A DNA stretch of 64,000 nucleotides from assembly GCA_051294375.1 (NCBI GenBank), contig CM119263.1:21622494-21686493 (forward strand), written 5' to 3'. The notes below the pieces were generated by a model, which did no database searches, was not told the DNA's origin, and worked only from the letters and a program-made list of their open reading frames with translations. Numbering within the stretch: position 1 is the stretch's first letter; each line of letters begins with the position of its first letter. This stretch comes from Paraspadella gotoi (taxonomy: Eukaryota; Chaetognatha). Made by a program: the position numbers and the translations under genes. Shown here in pieces: positions 52,801 to 63,690 of this stretch.

Positions 52801-53030
52801 TTATATATTGAAAATTAAGAGAATTAAACCAGCTATTAATTCTCCAACGGCCTTTGATGACCAGGGCGCCAGATGTATTTCCAATTCAGGTCGCCCGGGA
52901 GCCTCAGTGGAAGCCTCCTGGTTTATCTTAAAAACGCTCCTACACCAAGGTATTGGAACCCCGAACGCCAGAAATGAACGAAATAACTTTACCAATTCGG
53001 CAATCCACAAAAACGAGGCGATGGGAATAC
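52801..53030 (-). other. Exon-like ORF, hydrophobic
   Basis: Minus frame IPIASFLWIAELVKLFRSFL followed by AFGVPIPW would form a membrane helix. The opposite strand is also open and ends at a GTGAGG donor-like site at about 53034. Composition is mixed and non-repetitive, unlike the neighbourhood. Strand and family uncertain. Confidence 0.25.
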
Positions 53031-53566
53031 GTGGGTGAGGCGAATTAGTGAAACCGTCACACGGGACTAATTATTGTTTTTTTCAACGCAACTTATTGTT
53101 GTTTTTTTTTCCTCAGCAATTTTCTTTCTCTGTGTCCTCTTGCATCCTAGATTCAAAATTTAACATAAAACCTTCAAGATTCCTGTCGTCCTGTCTATGT
53201 ATTCACAAATTATTAATTTTTATTTGATAAAAAAAATATCCAATTCCTATTCCGCCAAAAAAATTTAATGACAAAAAAATCGTTTGTCGAATAAAAAAAT
53301 AGTTGAAATTTTGAAAAAAAAAAAAACGACTCGACGAAAAACGAATGCCTCCATTAACTTTTTTCATGCGGACGAAATCCTATTGATTAAATTAAAAATT
53401 AAAAATTAACTACGAACCAAGAAAAAAATTATTATTATGCGTTCAAGAATCTTTGTTGCCAGTCCGTAATTTCCAACAAAAAATAACCAAGACCTAATTT
53501 GTGAGCGTAATGTCCGGAAAAGCAGAAGCCAAGTTTTCAGTCCCGGGAGCAATCAGACACCTAAGC

Positions 53567-54090
53567 AGTAGAGCGTAGTGAAAGTTAGTACGAAAATTAT
53601 AAAAGTCAATTGTAAACTACGTATCATCAGTAAACATTATTTTTTGTAAAAAACTTATTTTTTTTTTAAATTTTCGCAGTCGTCTATATTTGTATATAGT
53701 ACTATCCTTATAAAATCGAAAAAATTTCAAAATTGGATTTTCTTAATTTTTTTTTAATTTCTCGTCAAAAAAAAATATAAATCATTTTTAAAAATTATTT
53801 TATTAAATGGGTGAAAAATTTCAAAAATCTATATTTAATATATTTAAATTTTCAGCTTAAAATATAGGTTTTTCTGATATTAGATCAACTTAGTAAAAAA
53901 CATTTTAAAAAGAGTTCTTCATGAGGAATCCATGGCTTAAATTGTAAATTTTTTAAAAAATTTTACAATTTAGGAAATGGATTTTTTTAAAAAAAGTTTA
54001 TACATATATGTTCATCAGTATAAGGATGTTCGTTCCTCACTTTTAGAATTTCAATTAAATTTAAATTTAGAATTTTTATTACGCTTTACT
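53567..54090. mobile_element. 4-bp-TSD element C (524 bp), abutting element B
   Basis: Left end AGTAGAGCGTAGTG, right end the reverse complement of AGTAAAGCGTAATA. AAGC on both sides (53563-53566 and 54091-54094). Termini resemble those of the 40- and 54-kb family (AGTAG...), but the interior is only loosely related and AT-rich. Alternatively this is the left half of one 1158-bp composite ending at 54724. Confidence 0.65.
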
Positions 54091-54094
54091 AAGC

Positions 54095-54724
54095 AGTAGG
54101 GTGGAGTGATGAAAAGATTGAGTGATTGAACATTATTTTTTTGCTGCCTATGGACATAAAATTAATGAATTTTAAATCCTTTTAAAAATTTTTTTAGCAT
54201 AACAGTATAGCAAATTCAATTATTTATGTAGTAATATCCTTATAAAATAGTCAAATTTGAAAATAATTTTTTTTATTTTTAAGAACTGATTCGGATTCGC
54301 TGTAAAAAACTAAGAAACTTTTATAAAATATGTTATATAATATTTTAATGTTTAGATCACAAAAAATGACTAAAATGTTTTAACATATATAAGTTTCTAC
54401 TACAGAGAATTACAAAATCAAGAATTTTCACCTTTTTTCTTATTTTAAACATTGAAGATGACAGAATTTTTGATAACATGTTTTATATTTTTGATTCAAC
54501 TTTTTATGAAGAATCTGAATCTTTATTAAAAGTTTTATAAAATTATTTTTAAAATTTACTATTTTATAAGGATATTACTACAAATATATTATATTTTACT
54601 ATTCTGTTCCCGAGATAATATGAACAAAATATTTTTTGTACTAGTTAATCATACTATCTCACATCTAAATATCATTGTTCGATCATTCAAATTTTTTTTT
54701 TGTTCTTGAGTGCTCCACTCTACT
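54095..54724 (+). mobile_element. 4-bp-TSD transposon, copy B (630 bp, uninterrupted)
   Basis: Flanked by AAGC at 54091-54094 and 54725-54728. Starts AGTAGGGTGGAG and ends CTCCACTCTACT, with imperfect inverted ends. Collinear in inverted orientation with 40547-42105 minus the nested insertion. It supplies the empty site for that nested element. Confidence 0.85.
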
Positions 54725-54915
54725 AAGCAGTGATCAGTGAACTTGCTTTTCCCTCTCCCCTAACTAGGGGTAGCCGCACTCAATGGGGTGAGTCAAAAAT
54801 TTAGAGTAAGTACATTCTCAAACGAAAATTTATACATTTTTAAGTATACTTTCAATGGAAAAAGAAATTTTTATATGGCTCTATACCCTCGTAATTAATT
54901 TTTTAATATTTATTT

Positions 54916-55176
54916 ATTAGAGACAGTTTGAGTTCAGTTTTGACAAGGATTTTGTTTTAATGTAAAACAGACCTGATTCGACTGTGTTTCAAGACTTTGT
55001 TTCAAGACTTTGTTTCAAGACTTTGTTTCAAGCCTTCATCAGCGTTAATGATAAACAGAGAGAGAGAGAGGGCAAAGTTTCCAACACCGAGTTTAGAAAG
55101 GACAGTGGTCAATTGGTGAGGACATGCTGAAGTTGAGAAAAGACAGAGTTAGTTGTGAAAAGAAGGAAAATGGTGA

Positions 55177-55221
<45 letters not shown>

Positions 55222-55317
55222 CAGTTCAAAAATCTTTACATTGTGCAATTTATAACAATAATAAAGTTTTAAACTGATGAATATCGATGTCAAAACTGAA
55301 CTCAAACTGTCTCTAAT
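54916..55317 (-). mobile_element. Inverted-repeat element with CTGATGAAGGC...GAAAC motif
   Basis: Perfect 30-bp inverted repeats at 54916-54945 and 55288-55317. Inside, on the minus strand near 55043-55026, CTGATGAAGGCTTGAAAC resembles the core of the 13.3-kb insertion, with stem II deleted. It is followed by four tandem 13-bp units (CAAGACTTTGTTT on plus, about 54987-55035). A (GA)n array sits at 55185-55217. No clear target duplication. Confidence 0.6.
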
Positions 55318-56046
55318 TCTCTCAAACAACGAAAAGAAAGGATTATATCACAATATTTATTTATAAATAGGAAAGGCAAAAATTTTTTAATAAAATTTCA
55401 AAGACAAAATTCAAATAGCTCATAAAAAGTTGTCTGCACAAAGAATAATTATTTTAAATATTCTAAATATTTTAAATATTTTTATGTTAAGTAGGTCAAA
55501 AATAATAAAAACCGTATAAAATCATCATTATCATCATCTTTAGATGATTTTATTTACTGAGAAAACGTAAGAATTTTTAAAAGCTGTATTTATATTTCTC
55601 GTTTAACTTTTTATAGAATTCAGAATCCATCAAAATTGTTTTATCTCTATATAGTAGAAAGCATTTTTTATAAAAAATATTTTAATACTATAATCTAAGC
55701 TTATGATAGATTATTTTAACGCTGTATTCATTAGCATTTAAATTTCATTGGCAATGGCTACACTAACGTTCTCTTTTGCCTTAAGAGATGAGAGGTAAGG
55801 ACTCGAGCCAAGACGAAGAAGGAAGCAATTGAAAATAAAGTCTCCATCTCTTTCCTTTCCCAACTCCCTTCCATAAGAGTCAAAGACAATGACGACTGTG
55901 AGTTGGAGCTGGATGAGCTGGATGAGCTGGATGAGCTGGATGAGCTGGAGGTGTTGATGATTATCGAATTATCGGTTATCGAGAAAAGAGCGTTTAAGGC
56001 CAAGTATATTTTAGTTAGGAATTTTTATTTTAATTTTAATTTTAAT

Positions 56047-56187
56047 TTTAATTTTAAACAGAAGCACGTAAACCTGAACTCAGACAAAAGCGAGGAAAAT
56101 CTTCCCGAGAACAGGCTGACCAATGACCATGAATCCAAAGACAGCGTCTCTGGAGAAATGATCGTTCATAGGATATGCTTGCTTTAA
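56047..56187 (+). other. Possible terminal exon, unrecognised
   Basis: A pyrimidine/AT-rich tract ending TTTTAAACAG (acceptor-like) is followed by an open frame that begins KHVNLNSDKSEENLPENRLT and runs to an in-frame TAA at about 56187. The antisense frame NDHFSRDAVFGFMVIGQPVL is hydrophobic and MFS-like over ~30 residues but meets a stop. Neither can be linked to another exon. Confidence 0.22.
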
Positions 56188-56878
56188 AAAAGCGCATTGG
56201 GATTTCCCTAGCGACGAGATAAACAAATCCGCGTCCCTTGCGCTGCGGGAGGTGAGAGGCTGCGGAAGACTGCAAGAAGATAATAGAGCGCTAGTGATAA
56301 AAGAGTGATTAGAAGATATTATCTATACTAGGGGCGGCGAGAGAAATGGCGGGGCCCCTCCACTGGCCCCCAGGTCGCCCCCCCCCCGCTTTCTATAATT
56401 TGAGATTTTAGTTTTTTAGTGTCCCCCCACTCGCCGCCCCTGATCTAGACTAAATATAAATGATGGTACATACATATACTCTATATGCCATATGTGTTAT
56501 ACGGCAGTGACATCCACGTCGACAATCTTTAAACATCATCCATGGAACTTTTTTTTGCCATGGAGAAATTTAACTTTGGTTTCTTTCAAAAGTGCAAAGA
56601 TTTATCATATTTAAATCTAAATCTAGGCTTATTAAAATTTAGTCCGAAGTATAGTCTCTGCAAAATTACCTAATGGTTATACTAAAAAAACCGTAATATT
56701 GAACTACATTAAGGGAAGATTTTATGGTCAACTCCTTACTCATTCATCCAGCTATTTAATAGTTTACTCGTTATAATTAAAGGTTTGAATCTGCTCATCC
56801 GCATATCGTGTCGAATTTATTTGTTGTCTACTGGTTAAAAACCAAAAAACTAAAAACCAAAATAACAATACAGAACTA

Positions 56879-56942
<64 letters not shown>

Positions 56943-57435
56943 ATTAAGTGGAGACCTAATGAAATTTGCATGCGTGACGGCTAAAAATAGTTCCTTTGCT
57001 GTGGTTCATAGCCGCAAAGAGGTTAGGGGGGCGCGTCGGTAGATAATTCCCACTTCCGCGGGCCAAAGGGATATAAATATATTGGGATCGTGCTGAGATT
57101 CCAAGCCGAAGAGTCTAGATTCTCGCGAGAAGGTAAGTAAGATATGGTTAGTAAGGTAAGTGGACATGAACTATTTTTATTGTATTAAAGGATCATAAAC
57201 TTTTCTCTCATATACATGTCTATTCTGTCAAGTTTTAAATATACACGAAATAACAAATATCCCTGCATTGTTGTAAACGTGAGAGAGAATGAACCAAGAT
57301 TTTTGAACATAATTCTACGAATCTAAGTGATTCCATGACTCTATGACTACCTATTTGAACGAAGACGAGCCTCTTTTTCTTGTTACAACTTTTGAGCGTT
57401 AAAAGCATAAAAACAGGTGAAACGGAAAGCAGTCG

Positions 57436-57490
<55 letters not shown>

Positions 57491-57509
57491 TTTTCTCTCT
57501 CTCTCTCTT

Positions 57510-57559
<50 letters not shown>

Positions 57560-58018
57560 GATAAATCGCAAAAAGATTGAACCGCAGCGCCAGATTTTTT
57601 TTAGGCCACGCAGCAGAGCGATAAAAATCCGTTACGAGAAATACCTGCTCTCTCAAGAACAATAACTTTGAAGACGACGACGACAGGGACGACGAAAACG
57701 AGGCCGAAAAAACGACGATGACCCTGACGACGACGACGACAAATTTATTGGTCGCCGTTTTACGGTTCACATGTCCGAGAGACCATGGTAGGTCGTGAAG
57801 CCCCCATTTTCTTTTCTTCCTCTTCCTCATCCTCCTCCTCTTCCTCGTCCCCCTTGTCCCCAGACCCTCGGCCACGGGGTCGATTGTCGGCGAAGAACAA
57901 AGGCCGAACTCACTTCTTCTTCTCTTTCTTCTTTTCTTTTTTTTTCTCTTTTCTTTTTTTCTTCTCTTCGCTTTGACTTTTATTTCGGCGAAAACAGATG
58001 CATTTCGATCGTCGTCGT

Positions 58019-58050
<32 letters not shown>

Positions 58051-58080
58051 GTCAGCTGCAAAACCTTTTCATCCATCGCC

Positions 58081-58082
<2 letters not shown>

Positions 58083-58166
<84 letters not shown>
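58083..58166. repeat. (GA)n microsatellite
   Basis: About 41 GA units directly after (CGT)n and (CGG)n tracts at 58009-58050. Confidence 0.97.
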
Positions 58167-58170
<4 letters not shown>

Positions 58171-58837
58171 AGATTCACATTTCCTTTTTTCTTCTGGCGA
58201 CTTCGGCTCGACGAACCTAGCTCCAAGTCACGTGACTTTATGGTTTTTTTCCTTCCCTGATAACTGAAACGAACAAACACTAAAAAACATCCATAAAAAT
58301 TAATAATTATAACAATTATAACGAAAGAAAACTAATAGGCAAGGCAATAAGTCGTCGCCACTCGAAAACGCGAAACGAAATTGTTTTAAAAAAAAAAAAA
58401 GGAAAATAAACCATTTTCTCAGTGAAAAAAGGAATTACTTCTCTTTTCCTTCTTTTCCTTCTCACGCCCTCCTTTCCTTTTTTTCACGTGAGACGCCATT
58501 CACATGCAAATCCGTCACGCCCTCTTTCGACGCGCGCGTTGAAAAAGAAAAAACCCTTCGCTCTAAGAACGACGACGACCAATAACGACAACGCCGCGGC
58601 GCGTCCAGAATCTAAGGAGTGGCGCCGTTTATTTTGCGCCAACGCCACCTCATCGAGCGAGATTTGTGTCGCGTGTCACTAAACGTCCGCCTCACGCCCC
58701 CCCACCGACACCTAATCGCCCCCTCTATGGCGCGTGCCTGATTTAAACGTCTCGAATCAAATTAAATGGATTCTCCGACGAATGAAATTAGTAGTAATCG
58801 TTTTCTCCCGCGAGCAAGCGGATTGCATGCGACGCTG

Positions 58838-58919
<82 letters not shown>

Positions 58920-59289
58920 GCTAGTCGTATAAACAATAAAAAAATAAAAGTGGAATAGTCGAGAAAAATCAAAGCGTCTCAAAATTACATACCTTCGATC
59001 AAACTAACCAAATCACATACGGATTCACGCCCGGATCGACGAGAGACGCTCGCTCTCGATGCAAATAAAAAAAACTGAGCAAAAAGTGCGAGAGAGAGAG
59101 TGAGAAAGAGAGAGAAAGACCGAGACGGAAAAATCGGCCAAAGCATTGGCGAAAAACGAAAAATAAAATATTTCGTGGTCACTCGTCAATTACAATAACT
59201 AAATCATTAAAAACGAAGAGAAGAAATATTAAAAAAACAACGAGAAAGGAGCAAGAAAAAAAACTGTTCATTATGTGGATTAAAACGTC

Positions 59290-61143
59290 ATGGTTGCCAC
59301 CAGAGGCGTTCGCATGACAAGGCAGCGAACGACGACGACGACGTTGAAAACGACGGTGATCGATCGCCACGCCATCTTCCGGTTAACGAGGGCGTGGCTC
59401 TGTCTTGCTCTGATCGCCATGGGAAACGTCGGTTCGGACGGACGACGAGGCGTCGGCCGTTGGGGGGTCGCGACTGCCGAAGGTTGGGACCGACACTTGG
59501 AGGCGGAGACGGCGCCGGATCGTCGGAAAGAAGACTTGGAGACGATGCTGAGGCTGTTGACGACCGAATCGAGTGGCGTAGAACGCGAGGACTTAAACTT
59601 TTCCGTCAACTCCTCTAACGCCGCGGCCAATCCTCCGAACGCCTCTAACCACTTTGTATCCTCTCCAGTTTATTCCTTCGCATCCTCCTCAAAATCTCCG
59701 TGGCCATCTTCATCGTCGTCGTCGGCGGCGGCGTCGGCGGCGGCGTCGTCATCTCTCCCATCTCAAGCGCCACCGTTTTCCTCGATGCGTCCCACCGAAT
59801 CTGTCGTCGAGACTGAAGAGAGACGAATCGACCGCTCGGCAAATCCTCCATCTCCCGCCATCCGTAAGTCCGAAGGATCTCCTGACGACCGTTTGTCAGG
59901 ACGGTCGATTTATCGAACCAAATCCCTTCAAAGTTCCATCAAAGCGTTTCCCTCTGGCTCCGACCAATCGGACGCCTTAGGTCCCGCGGCGCCGACCAAT
60001 AACAGAAGACGCGGGGAACCCGCTGCGTCGGCGCTTTCTCGCCCCGGAAGATCTAGGCCAAATCAAGAAGTGTCCTTTGCCGGAATGGACCGACGATCAT
60101 TTGCCGCAAATGACGGACGATCCTCTGCCGAATCGGCGGATAAATCGCGGGACCGTTCCTTCGAACTGGAGGCCTCGGACAAATATTCGTCCACTCGTCC
60201 TCTCCCTCCCCGTCTCATCCAAGAACCTTTCCACCATTCGGATTCGCCCCACGCACTCGAACGTTCCTTTTCGCCGCTCGCCGACCAGCCTCGCCACCAC
60301 CGCCGGCCTCGACACCACAAAAACGCGGGTCTAAAGCCCTTCAAGCTTACCTGCGAACCAACGGCCACCGACCTGCTGCGGAAGTTGATGGGCGGCGCCT
60401 TCAATGCGCGCTACATGAGCGTGGAACGACCGGAAGTTGCCGAGGAACCCGTGGAGACGCAGGCGCAGCTGGCGAAGACTCATGACCGGCTTCTGCTGGC
60501 GGATCAGCCGATCGCGGACGAGAAGGTGGAGCGTCTGCCTTTTCACGTGGGCGAGGGTTACTCGAGAGTGCTGCAGGACGAACCCACCTATCGACTCGTA
60601 TCGCAGCGTCGACTGCGGTTTCGGACGAGGGCGGAAATGCGGCGGAGGGACGAGAAGAGAAGAGGAAATCGATATCGCGAATCTCGATCTCCCGAGTCTC
60701 CTCCCATTTCCTCTCTTTCTCCCTCCGCTTCTCCCTCCCCCTCTCCACTCGACGGCCACACCCAATCCGTCGTCCGCTTCCTCAACTCGATCGAACCTCC
60801 TCGACGAAGACGTCGACGATCCCCGCTCGCTGACGGGGAGGAAAATGAGGAGGAGGAGGAGATCCCTTGGAAATGTGAATCGCGCGTCGTTTGGGAAGAT
60901 CTCGGCGCCAACTATTTCCCGCGCTACTTGAGGACAGTCGAATGTCTCGGGTCCCGCTGCTGGTTCGGACACTTTCGCTGCTCACCCAAAGCCTTCACCG
61001 TGAAGGTGCTCAAACGGCGGAGCGACCAGTGCGTACCTGTCCGGCTTCCCGTCGGTTCGGGCGATGACGTGCAGGTCAAGTACGAGGAGGAATGGGTCTT
61101 CGAGGAGAGAAGCATCACCTTTTGCTGCGAGTGCGTGCAGTGA
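59290..61143 (+). CDS. trk: Trunk-like secreted cystine-knot ligand precursor
   Basis: A 617-codon ORF in one exon. Trunk-family proteins are secreted ligands of the Torso receptor tyrosine kinase in insects and are related to noggin. Seen here: a hydrophobic signal-like stretch (LTRAWLCLALIAMG, residues about 34-47); a long Ser/Pro/Arg-rich pro-region with poly-Ser/Ala near residues 140-160; a conserved pro-domain block LRKLMGGAFNARYMSV (363-378), matching the L..lG..fd..yMS motif of the noggin/Trunk family; a hexa-arginine run (505-510), a furin-type site; and a C-terminal domain from about residue 527 with eight Cys (529, 552, 557, 564, 581, 612, 613, 615) containing DLGANYFPRYLRTVEC, CWFGHFRC and EEEWVFEERSITFCCEC. 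Family members are often shorter (200-300 residues), so the pro-region is unusually long. The start could be a later Met. PTTH and noggin were considered. The CWFG and FCCEC blocks favour Trunk. Confidence 0.85.
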   Translation: MVATRGVRMTRQRTTTTTLKTTVIDRHAIFRLTRAWLCLALIAMGNVGSDGRRGVGRWGVATAEGWDRHLEAETAPDRRKEDLETMLRLLTTESSGVEREDLNFSVNSSNAAANPPNASNHFVSSPVYSFASSSKSPWPSSSSSSAAASAAASSSLPSQAPPFSSMRPTESVVETEERRIDRSANPPSPAIRKSEGSPDDRLSGRSIYRTKSLQSSIKAFPSGSDQSDALGPAAPTNNRRRGEPAASALSRPGRSRPNQEVSFAGMDRRSFAANDGRSSAESADKSRDRSFELEASDKYSSTRPLPPRLIQEPFHHSDSPHALERSFSPLADQPRHHRRPRHHKNAGLKPFKLTCEPTATDLLRKLMGGAFNARYMSVERPEVAEEPVETQAQLAKTHDRLLLADQPIADEKVERLPFHVGEGYSRVLQDEPTYRLVSQRRLRFRTRAEMRRRDEKRRGNRYRESRSPESPPISSLSPSASPSPSPLDGHTQSVVRFLNSIEPPRRRRRRSPLADGEENEEEEEIPWKCESRVVWEDLGANYFPRYLRTVECLGSRCWFGHFRCSPKAFTVKVLKRRSDQCVPVRLPVGSGDDVQVKYEEEWVFEERSITFCCECVQ

Positions 61144-61387
61144 ACTGGCTGGAGCGGCGGAGAAAGAGCAGCTCCAGATATCCAGAGGGACAAAGTAGAA
61201 AACTCTGTGATTATTTTCTTCAGATAATCGACATAAACATAAACAAGCGCTCGGTTTTTTTTTTGTTTGCAGCAAAGTTCTTAGTAGTGTGTGCATTGGA
61301 TATTTTGGTTATCATTAATTTGCTGTTCGTTTTTAATTTCGTTAGATTTTGAAAACTTTTTATTTCTTTTTTTTCTTATTTGAATGA

Positions 61388-61393
61388 AATAAA
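61388..61393 (+). promoter_or_regulatory. Poly(A) signal AATAAA
   Basis: Canonical hexamer about 245 bases after the Trunk-like stop codon, in an AT-rich 3' region. It fits a short 3' UTR. Confidence 0.6.
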
Positions 61394-61485
61394 TTCATTT
61401 TTGATTTCAGACAATATAGTATTCCCCGATCTAATACTTAAGGGAGTGGTCTTTTCATACAATTGAAACATTCTTTGAAACAATA
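61394..61485. other. 3' flank of Trunk-like gene
   Basis: Short AT-rich spacer between the poly(A) signal and the foldback element. Transcription of the gene probably ends here. Confidence 0.4.
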
Positions 61486-61487
61486 TA

Positions 61488-62215
61488 CAGAAGGATTCAT
61501 ATTATAAAATGTTGTACCCCTTTTTTGTGACCAGAATCTGTTCCCACCAAACTACCCAATCGAATTTAATCAAATTTTACATTTAGAGTGCTAATGACTA
61601 TATAAATGGAACTACCGAGGCGAATTTTGATATTCAACCCCTGACAAGAGATACAGGGCCCTGAGGCTGGACCCCTGGGGGGCCAAAAAATGCTAAAATT
61701 TTTTTTTTATTTTTCAAATTTTTTTAGTAGCATCAGGTGCATTGACGTTTTAAACATAAGAAAAAAACATTTTAGAACTAAAATTGATAAATTTTCAATA
61801 ATTAAGCATGGTTGAAGATGCATGGTTCATCGTTTTACTTCCAATTTTCCCAAATTATTCCAAATCTGATTTTAACTGCTGATGTTCATGAAGCTAAAAA
61901 TTAAGGTAAATGAATATTTTTAAGATAATAAATACGTTTTTGTGGAAGAGTAAACGTCTGTACAACTGTTTAAAACAAAAATAATTAAAAAATTTAAAAA
62001 AGATTTTTGACCATTTGTGGCCCTCAGGGGCTGCTACCTCAGGACCCCTTATCTCAGCTTAGGGGTGGAATGTAAAAATTCGCCTCGATAGTTCCATTTG
62101 TATCACTACTGGTACTCCGCATGCAAAATTTCATTAAATTCTATTCAGTAGTTTTCTCGGAACGTGTTCTCGTCACAAAAAAAGGGTACCACATTTTATA
62201 ATATGAAGCCTTCTG
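61488..62215. mobile_element. 728-bp foldback (long-TIR) element
   Basis: TA on both sides (61486-61487 and 62216-62217). Ends CAGAAGG and CCTTCTG extend into inverted repeats of about 200 bp (61488-61690 against 62020-62215) that are clearly alignable but diverged. The centre is AT-rich without an ORF. Consistent with a non-autonomous TA-targeting MITE. Confidence 0.8.
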
Positions 62216-62305
62216 TACCACTTCATTGATAGTGAAGCCAGGTACTCCAGGAGTAAATGAAGGAGACTCTGAGAGCCTGTCCAAAGTAAGGGGCAAGATA
62301 GCTTA

Positions 62306-63252
62306 CAGATCTGCTCAAAAAAAGTTTAATAGTTATGATAAAAGCATTTTATTTAGTTATTTGAAGGAAAATAGTACTTTTTAGGATTCAGTTAGTTAAT
62401 ACGTTGTCAGACCATTATTTGCTTCCAGCACCACCTCCCTGCAATGAGGGAGAGAGTTGTAGGGACTGCACAAATATGAAGGGTTCAGCTCCCCAAATTC
62501 ATTTTTAAATTTTTTAGATTTTGTTGACTGTCATGGCGTTATATTGCAAAATATCCCTTTTCATCCTTGACCAAACATTTTCGATGAAGTTGCAGTCAGG
62601 TGAGTTTCTGGGCCAACTTTGAGTACCTCGATCCCATTTTCCTCATGATATTTTTGAGTGGTTTTAGTATTGTATCCAAGAGCTCTATCCTCAATGAAAA
62701 GCTTCCCATTCACTGTTGAACAACTGGTAACACTTCCTTTTCTCTCCATTTTTTTCCCAACTGGCTTGCAGAAGCCTTACAACCTTGAATTGCGAGACTA
62801 TCCACGTCATCGTTCTCACTCTGTGGACATGCGAGGCCGCCTGCTTCCAACAGCTCGTCCAAGGTGTCCAGTTGCTTCAAATTTGTTGATAACTCTGCAG
62901 ATGGTTGTTAGAGGGAAATAAAAATGCCTGGCGATCCTATATCTTGACAAACCGCCCTTCCAAAGCTCAACTATTGCAGCTTTCCTTTTGGGGATCAGCT
63001 GTTTTGAAGTTTCTACACAAAAAACACAAAAAAACAAAGATGGATTAAAAAAATTTTTTCGCAAAAAAAAAAGGAAATTGTAAGACAAAATTTCGATCCT
63101 TTTTTATTTTAGTACAGCTTCTATAATATTTAGCCTAAAAACCTCGTCTTGGGCTCGGATGAGAAAATATTTGTCTTGGCTTTCAAATGAACCCAAATTT
63201 TAAGCGAGATAGAAGGGGATTCAAAGTTTAAACTTTTTTCTGAGCAGATCTG
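62306..63252 (-). mobile_element. Internally deleted Tc1-like transposon, 947 bp
   Basis: Inverted ends begin CAGATCTGCTCA, with TA on both sides (62304-62305 and 63253-63254). The minus strand encodes the two halves of a Tc1 transposase described in the next entry. A complete Tc1-type element is about 1.3-1.6 kb, so several hundred bases are missing. Confidence 0.88.
62530..63000 (-). pseudogene. Tc1-like transposase remnant
   Basis: The N-terminal DNA-binding part is intact enough to read: PKRKAAIVELWKGGLSRYRI, then TTICRVINKFEATGHLGRA and RRPR. This is the paired helix-turn-helix region with the GRPR-like hook. After a stop or frameshift near 62816, the C-terminal part resumes: KLFIEDRALGYNTKTTQKYH (the second catalytic Asp region), then after another frame change SWPRNSPDCNFIENVW, which holds the last acidic residue of the DD34E-type triad. 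The segment with the first catalytic Asp is deleted. Not functional. Confidence 0.85.
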
Positions 63253-63509
63253 TATTTATTAAATGAATGGATAATTTTTTTTATATTGGTTGTATCAATT
63301 TCATTCAAAATATTTCCTATTTTTTTCTGAATTTTTTGTTAACGACCCCATGCTTAGCAATACCGTATTCATGATTCTACATTAGTTCTCACAGATGGCT
63401 AGTTTTCACTAAAATAATTCATTATTCTATCAGTACGGTATTCGCGAAAAGCATTTAGTTTGAAACTTGCATTCTGCTAATCATCATTTTCACAATAAAA
63501 ATAAAGCCA

Positions 63510-63690
63510 ACAGCATGTGTGATGCTTGGGATGTGAGGCATCTCCCGACAGCTGGCGCTCAGGGCTTTGGACCTGCAGTGACCACCCCATGTAACTGGCG
63601 TGATTCTGCCGACACCATCACACTTTAACCAGCGTGACCGTGAGGGGATTGAACCTGGAACTCACGGTTGGCGAACGAGTACATAGCTGT
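63510..63690 (-). repeat. tRNA-like SINE fragment
   Basis: Minus-strand B-box-like GGTTCAATCCCC (63655-63644) and a possible A-box-like stretch upstream. The body differs from the 13.6-kb SINE, so a second SINE family is likely. The 62-codon plus ORF at 63634 is not a gene. Confidence 0.45.

Larger units (their letters stand above)
55318..59289. other. Intergenic region upstream of the Trunk-like gene
   Basis: AT-rich to about 57.4 kb, then GC/CpG-rich with (ACG)n at 57675-57742 and 58009-58033. (CT)n or (GA)n arrays at 56881-56940, 57437-57558, 58083-58166 and 58840-58916. A 9-bp minisatellite GAGCTGGAT x5 at 55901-55948. TCACGTGA palindromes at 58228 and 58484. The last 900 bp probably contains the promoter, but no TATA-type element stands out. 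Confidence 0.6.

Noticed and set aside
59280-60972. Antisense ORFs over the Trunk-like gene (up to 213 codons)
   Set aside because: Shadows of the GC-rich sense coding sequence. No conserved domain, whereas the sense frame has a clear cystine knot.
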